Source: Arthrobacter sp. D5-1 (GTDB taxonomy: Bacteria; Actinomycetota; Actinomycetes; Actinomycetales; Micrococcaceae). Taken from it: a DNA stretch of 64,000 nt. The notes under the pieces are model-generated. The model ran no database searches and was not told where the DNA came from. It saw only the letters and a program-made list of their open reading frames with translations. Location of the stretch: positions 2,418,001 to 2,482,000 of the forward strand of contig NZ_CP014571.1 of NCBI RefSeq assembly GCF_017357425.1, written 5' to 3'. Every line of letters starts with the position of its first letter. Position 1 is the first letter of the stretch. Shown piece by piece: positions 60,528 to 64,000 of the stretch. A program made the translations under genes and the position numbers.

Positions 60528-61690
60528 CCGCCTCCGGTCTCCACCTGGCACGCATCGACGTCATGAAGCCGTGGCTGGGCGAGGACGAGGCCCAGGCAGT
60601 GGCCGAGGTGATCGCCTCCGGGTGGGTGGCACAAGGTCCCAAAGTCCGCCAGTTCGAAGAGGCTTTCTGCCTGCTGCAACAGGCAGGCTTCGCCGTCGCG
60701 ACCTCCAACTGCACTACAGCCCTGCATCTGGCCCTTGTGGTGGCCGGCGTGGGCCCGGGCGATGACGTAGTAGTCCCGTCGTTCTCGTTCATTGCCACAG
60801 CCAACGCAGCAACGTACGTGGGGGCTCGTCCGGTGTTCGCCGACGTTGACGTCACAACCGGTTGTGTCACTGCAGAGACACTGCGTGCCGCCCTGACTCC
60901 GGCCACCAAGGCAGTCATCGCCGTGGACCAGGGCGGAGTGCCCGTTGATCTGGCTCCCATCCGGGCGATGTGCGATCCGCTGGGCATCACCGTGGTGGAA
61001 GATGCTGCCTGCGCCATCGGTTCCCGCTACCACGGCCGGGCTGTGGGGGCCGGAGCGGAAGTCGCCGCCTGGTCCTTCCACCCACGCAAGATCCTCACCA
61101 CCGGGGAAGGCGGCATGCTGTCCACCTCGCGGCAGGACTTTGCTGATACATCAAGGCGCCTCCGTGAACACGCCATGAGCGTCTCTGCCGCCGACCGGCA
61201 CGCCAGCATTCTCGCGCCCCAGGAGGAGTACCTCGAAATCGGGTTCAACTACCGCATGACTGATCTTCAGGCCGCCGTCGGAATCGTCCAACTGGGCCGG
61301 CTCCGGGAGGTCATCCAGCGGCGGCGGAAACTGGCAGCTACCTACGCGGACGCTTTCGCAGAAATCGAGGGCTTGCGCCTGGTCAGCGACCCGGACTATG
61401 GAATCAGCAACTTCCAGTCCTGCTGGCTTGAAGTCGGGCCAGGGTTTCCCCTGGAACGCGACGGGTTGATGTCTGTTTTGGCCGAGGATGGAATTTCTGC
61501 GCGGCGGGGCATCATGGCAGCCCACCGCCAACCGGCCTACGCCGGCAAAGACACCGGGAAGGCAGCCCTGGATGCCACTGAATGGCTGACTGACCACACC
61601 CTCATCCTGCCCCTGTACCACCAGCTTTCCCTGCACGATCAGGTCCGGGTCATCGATTCCGTGTATCGGGCAGCAGGTCGACTGACATGA
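60524..61690 (+). CDS. DegT/DnrJ/EryC1/StrS-family sugar aminotransferase
   Basis: A 388-residue PLP enzyme that aminates a keto-sugar nucleotide. The cofactor lysine is in WSFHPRKILTTGEGGML, with the phosphate-binding TSNCTTALHLAL and the aspartate in VVEDAACAIGSRY. The C-terminal substrate loop NYRMTDLQAAVG is present. It would act on the keto product of the upstream oxidoreductase or epimerase, and overlaps its neighbours by four bases on both sides. Confidence 0.92.
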   Translation: MTASGLHLARIDVMKPWLGEDEAQAVAEVIASGWVAQGPKVRQFEEAFCLLQQAGFAVATSNCTTALHLALVVAGVGPGDDVVVPSFSFIATANAATYVGARPVFADVDVTTGCVTAETLRAALTPATKAVIAVDQGGVPVDLAPIRAMCDPLGITVVEDAACAIGSRYHGRAVGAGAEVAAWSFHPRKILTTGEGGMLSTSRQDFADTSRRLREHAMSVSAADRHASILAPQEEYLEIGFNYRMTDLQAAVGIVQLGRLREVIQRRRKLAATYADAFAEIEGLRLVSDPDYGISNFQSCWLEVGPGFPLERDGLMSVLAEDGISARRGIMAAHRQPAYAGKDTGKAALDATEWLTDHTLILPLYHQLSLHDQVRVIDSVYRAAGRLT

Positions 61691-62349
61691 GTGAACTTCT
61701 CCTCATAGCAGCCAGCGGCCTGGCCAGGGAGGTCCTGGCCATGGTCCGCAGCAACGGGCCCTTTGACGTCATCGGGATCCTCGACGACGACGAAGACAAA
61801 CTCGGTCGGGTGGTGGACGGCGCCCACGTCCTGGGCCCCATCCGGGATGCCCTGAATTTCCCCCATGCATTGTTGCTGGTGTGCATCGGATCAGGATCGG
61901 GGCGGGAAGCCGTCGTCATGCGGCTCAGGACCCTGGGACTGGATGAAGGCCGATATGCCACGGCCATAGACCCCTCCGTGCAGGTCCCCGAAGGCTGCAT
62001 GATCGGCAGGGGCAGCATCCTCCTAGCCCACGTGAGCATGACAGCGTCCGTGACGATCGGCAACCACGTAGTAGCCATGCCCGGCGTGACCTTCACCCAC
62101 GACGACGACATCAGTGACTTTGCGACTTTCGCCTCAGGGGTTTCGCTCGGGGGCAACGTTCATATCGGGCGTGCCGCCTATGTCGGGATGAATGCCAGTG
62201 TCCGCGAGCGCACGTCCATCGGCGCAAATGCCACGATCGGGATGGGCGCGGCGGTCCTCACGGACGTACCGGCAGAGGAAACCTGGGCCGGGGTCCCGGC
62301 ACGGGTGATCAAGCGGGGAAATTCCCCTGCGCTGGAGGGCATCCAATGA
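61687..62349 (+). CDS. NeuD/PglD-family sugar O/N-acetyltransferase
   Basis: A 220-residue protein with an N-terminal Rossmann-like domain (ELLLIAASGLAREVLAMV) and a left-handed beta-helix of hexapeptide repeats (MIGRGSILLAHVSM, IGNHVVAMPG, VHIGRAAYVG, ANATIGMGAAV). The final loop ETWAGVPARVIK is typical of PglD/NeuD. It probably N-acetylates the amino sugar made by the preceding aminotransferase. It overlaps both neighbours. Confidence 0.88.
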   Translation: MSELLLIAASGLAREVLAMVRSNGPFDVIGILDDDEDKLGRVVDGAHVLGPIRDALNFPHALLLVCIGSGSGREAVVMRLRTLGLDEGRYATAIDPSVQVPEGCMIGRGSILLAHVSMTASVTIGNHVVAMPGVTFTHDDDISDFATFASGVSLGGNVHIGRAAYVGMNASVRERTSIGANATIGMGAAVLTDVPAEETWAGVPARVIKRGNSPALEGIQ

Positions 62350-63419
62350 AACTGATGCGTCCCGTTCCCCTCCGGCACCCGGTGAGTGTTTCGGTGGTAG
62401 TGCCGTGCTACAACTACGGACACTTCCTGCCTGAGGCTGTTGCCAGCGCTTTGACGCAGGAGGGCGTGGACGTTGAGGTCATCGTGGTCGATGATGGGTC
62501 CACGGATGGCAGCGCCGCCGTGGCCTGGCGGCTGGCCTCCGAGGATCCACGGATCAGCGTTGTCCTCCACGACAGCAACAAGGGGCACATTGCCACCTAC
62601 AACGACGGACTCTCCAGGGCGCGGGGCCGGTACGTAACGCTTCTGTCCGCAGATGATGTCATAGCCCCCGGTGCGTTGGCCCGGGCTGCCGCGCTGATGG
62701 AAGCCAACCCCCGGGTGGGAATGGTGTACGGCCTGCCCCGGGACTTCACTGACAAGCCTCCTGCCCCTTCCTCCCATGACCACAGCACATGGACTGTGTG
62801 GGAAGGCCGGGCATGGATTTCCCTGGCGTGCGCCCGCGGGAGGAACTTCATCCTCTCACCCGAGGTGGTCATGAGGACCGCGGCAATGCTCAGCGTGGGT
62901 GCTTACAGCACCACGCTGCCGCACTCCGGGGACCTGGAGTACTGGCTTAGGGCAGCAGGCTCCTGGGATGTGGGCAGGATCAACGGGCCGGTGCAGGCGT
63001 TCTACCGGGTCCATGGGGCCAACATGCATCAGACGGAGTTCGCAGCGGCCGCTGTGGACCTGAAGCACCGTCTGGAGGCTTTCCGGGTCCTTGAAGACTC
63101 CCGGTTTCCGGGCAATCCGAAGATCCGGGCACGGCAGGTGCAGCGGGCCAAGTGCGCCCTCAGCAAGGAAGCCGCGCAGCTGGGGTTCAGGGAAATCAAC
63201 CAGGGCGGATCGGTGGAGGCCGCAGTCGAGCTTCGGAAATTCATCGAGGGCCTGCACGAGGTTCCCGGAAACATCCACCGGGCCAACGCGTTGCAAGCCA
63301 GGATCGCCCGGGCAGCCCGCGGCCGGAAACCAAGGGCAGAAAGGCTCGCCGCTGCTTTTGTGCGGAGCCAGCTGGACCGGGTCCGTTGGAGGATATGGGC
63401 CATGACGGGAATCTCATGA
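62346..63419 (+). CDS. Glycosyltransferase family 2
   Basis: A 357-residue inverting GT-A enzyme. It opens with VSVVVPCYNYGHFLPEAVAS, and has VIVVDDGSTDGS and LLSADDVIAPGALARAA, the metal-binding acidic motif. The middle block SGDLEYWLRAAGSWD could carry the catalytic base. The C-terminal 100 residues are basic and helical. It builds the repeat unit of the glycan; donor and acceptor are unknown. Confidence 0.9.
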   Translation: MKLMRPVPLRHPVSVSVVVPCYNYGHFLPEAVASALTQEGVDVEVIVVDDGSTDGSAAVAWRLASEDPRISVVLHDSNKGHIATYNDGLSRARGRYVTLLSADDVIAPGALARAAALMEANPRVGMVYGLPRDFTDKPPAPSSHDHSTWTVWEGRAWISLACARGRNFILSPEVVMRTAAMLSVGAYSTTLPHSGDLEYWLRAAGSWDVGRINGPVQAFYRVHGANMHQTEFAAAAVDLKHRLEAFRVLEDSRFPGNPKIRARQVQRAKCALSKEAAQLGFREINQGGSVEAAVELRKFIEGLHEVPGNIHRANALQARIARAARGRKPRAERLAAAFVRSQLDRVRWRIWAMTGIS

Positions 63420-64000
63420 CCGCCGTCAGCGGCCAAGACCGCACACTGGGCAACCTGGCTGCGAGCGCCACGCTGTGGGGCGGTGTCAACATGGCCTTGG
63501 GCAGGATCGTCCAGTTTGCCACCACCATCATCGTGGCCAGGATGATTGCCCCGGAGCACTTCGGCGCGCTCGCCGTAGCCATAGTGGTGCAGACCATCGC
63601 CACCAACATGGCCGAGCTCGGTGCGACCGCAGCCTTGGCACGCGGCACCGGGGATCCGGACAAGATCGCCCCCACCGTCTTCTCCATAGCACTGCTCACC
63701 AGCGGAGTCATGACGGCGGCAGCAATCACCCTTGCACCTGCCTTGGCGACAGCGTTTGATGACCCCGCCGCGACGCCAGTGATCCAGGTGCTCTCGCTCA
63801 CCATCCTCCTCCAGGGAGCCGGTGCCGTCCCTTCCACCATGGTGTGGCGGGAGTTCCTGCAAAAGCCGAGGGTCGTCGTCGACCTCTGCAGCCTGGTCAC
63901 CGTGCTGGTACTGGTGGTGCCGATGGCATTGGACGGCTGGGGAGCGATGGCGCTCGCCTGGTCCAGGGTGGGTGGACAGTTGGTGGCCCTGGCCGGCTAT
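63416..64000 (+). CDS. Polysaccharide flippase (Wzx/MurJ-like), 5' part, runs off right edge
   Basis: The first 195 residues of an oligosaccharide-lipid translocase. After a short hydrophilic N-terminus, helices begin at ASATLWGGVNMALGRIVQFA and the RMIAPEHFGALAVAIVVQTIA block is typical of the family. ATG 63416 overlaps the GT2 stop (ATGA). It would flip the lipid-linked repeat unit built by the preceding genes. The rest of the operon lies beyond the window. Confidence 0.88.
   Translation, partial: MTAVSGQDRTLGNLAASATLWGGVNMALGRIVQFATTIIVARMIAPEHFGALAVAIVVQTIATNMAELGATAALARGTGDPDKIAPTVFSIALLTSGVMTAAAITLAPALATAFDDPAATPVIQVLSLTILLQGAGAVPSTMVWREFLQKPRVVVDLCSLVTVLVLVVPMALDGWGAMALAWSRVGGQLVALAGY

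Overview
The window is high-GC, densely packed actinobacterial chromosome. Gene content and order fit the Micrococcaceae (Arthrobacter/Paenarthrobacter type): a suf operon led by a SufR-type repressor, BioYMN biotin uptake, a GlgC/GlgA pair, many GTG/TTG starts, many ATGA overlaps and AT-poor intergenic regions. This placement is inferred from protein character, not from a database search.

1-16.5 kb: the order tkt, ctaB, ctaA, ABC-2 exporter, sufR-sufB-sufD-Rieske-sufC-sufT is a conserved actinobacterial block that I recall also from Mycobacterium tuberculosis. About 5.3 kb of accessory DNA separates ctaB from ctaA. It holds a TOPRIM-only protein and a four-gene envelope cassette: a secreted beta/gamma-crystallin, a lipoprotein, a membrane adaptor with a peptidoglycan-binding domain, and a MacB-like ATPase-permease. 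A helically phased array of CACCTA-type hexamers lies upstream of the cassette. This is the best candidate here for a little-described system.

16.5-27 kb: an acyl-CoA ligase and an unusual thiolase converge on bioN-bioM-bioY, recalling the biotin-regulated yhfUTS group of Bacillus. Then come an ABC-F protein, a YbaK-type deacylase, SURF1, two small conserved proteins, a FabG and a non-canonical SDR. 27-30 kb: an AT-richer segment with an orphan RbsA-type double ATPase and a Roadblock/LC7-like protein. They are convergent, and the region upstream of each carries the same 13-mer. 30-46 kb: housekeeping and metabolic genes (serB, ABC ATPase, TSUP carrier, rRNA methyltransferase, L31 type B, lipoate ligase, aminopeptidase N, YeiH-type carrier), the ATP-grasp/alpha-E/transglutaminase triad, a zinc-ribbon SDR, and glgC/glgA.

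46-56.5 kb: a fatty-acid regulon. A TetR gene and an acyl-CoA oxidase-like gene on the minus strand diverge from fadA-fabG-maoC on the plus strand, across a perfect 13-bp-arm palindrome. A tRNA-Leu(GAG), an M20 peptidase, an acyl-CoA dehydrogenase and two small conserved genes follow. 56.6-64 kb: an exopolysaccharide or glycan operon (sugar-phosphate transferase, Gfo/Idh oxidoreductase, epimerase, aminotransferase, acetyltransferase, GT2, flippase) that runs off the right edge. I saw no CRISPR array, transposase, integrase, rRNA or origin.
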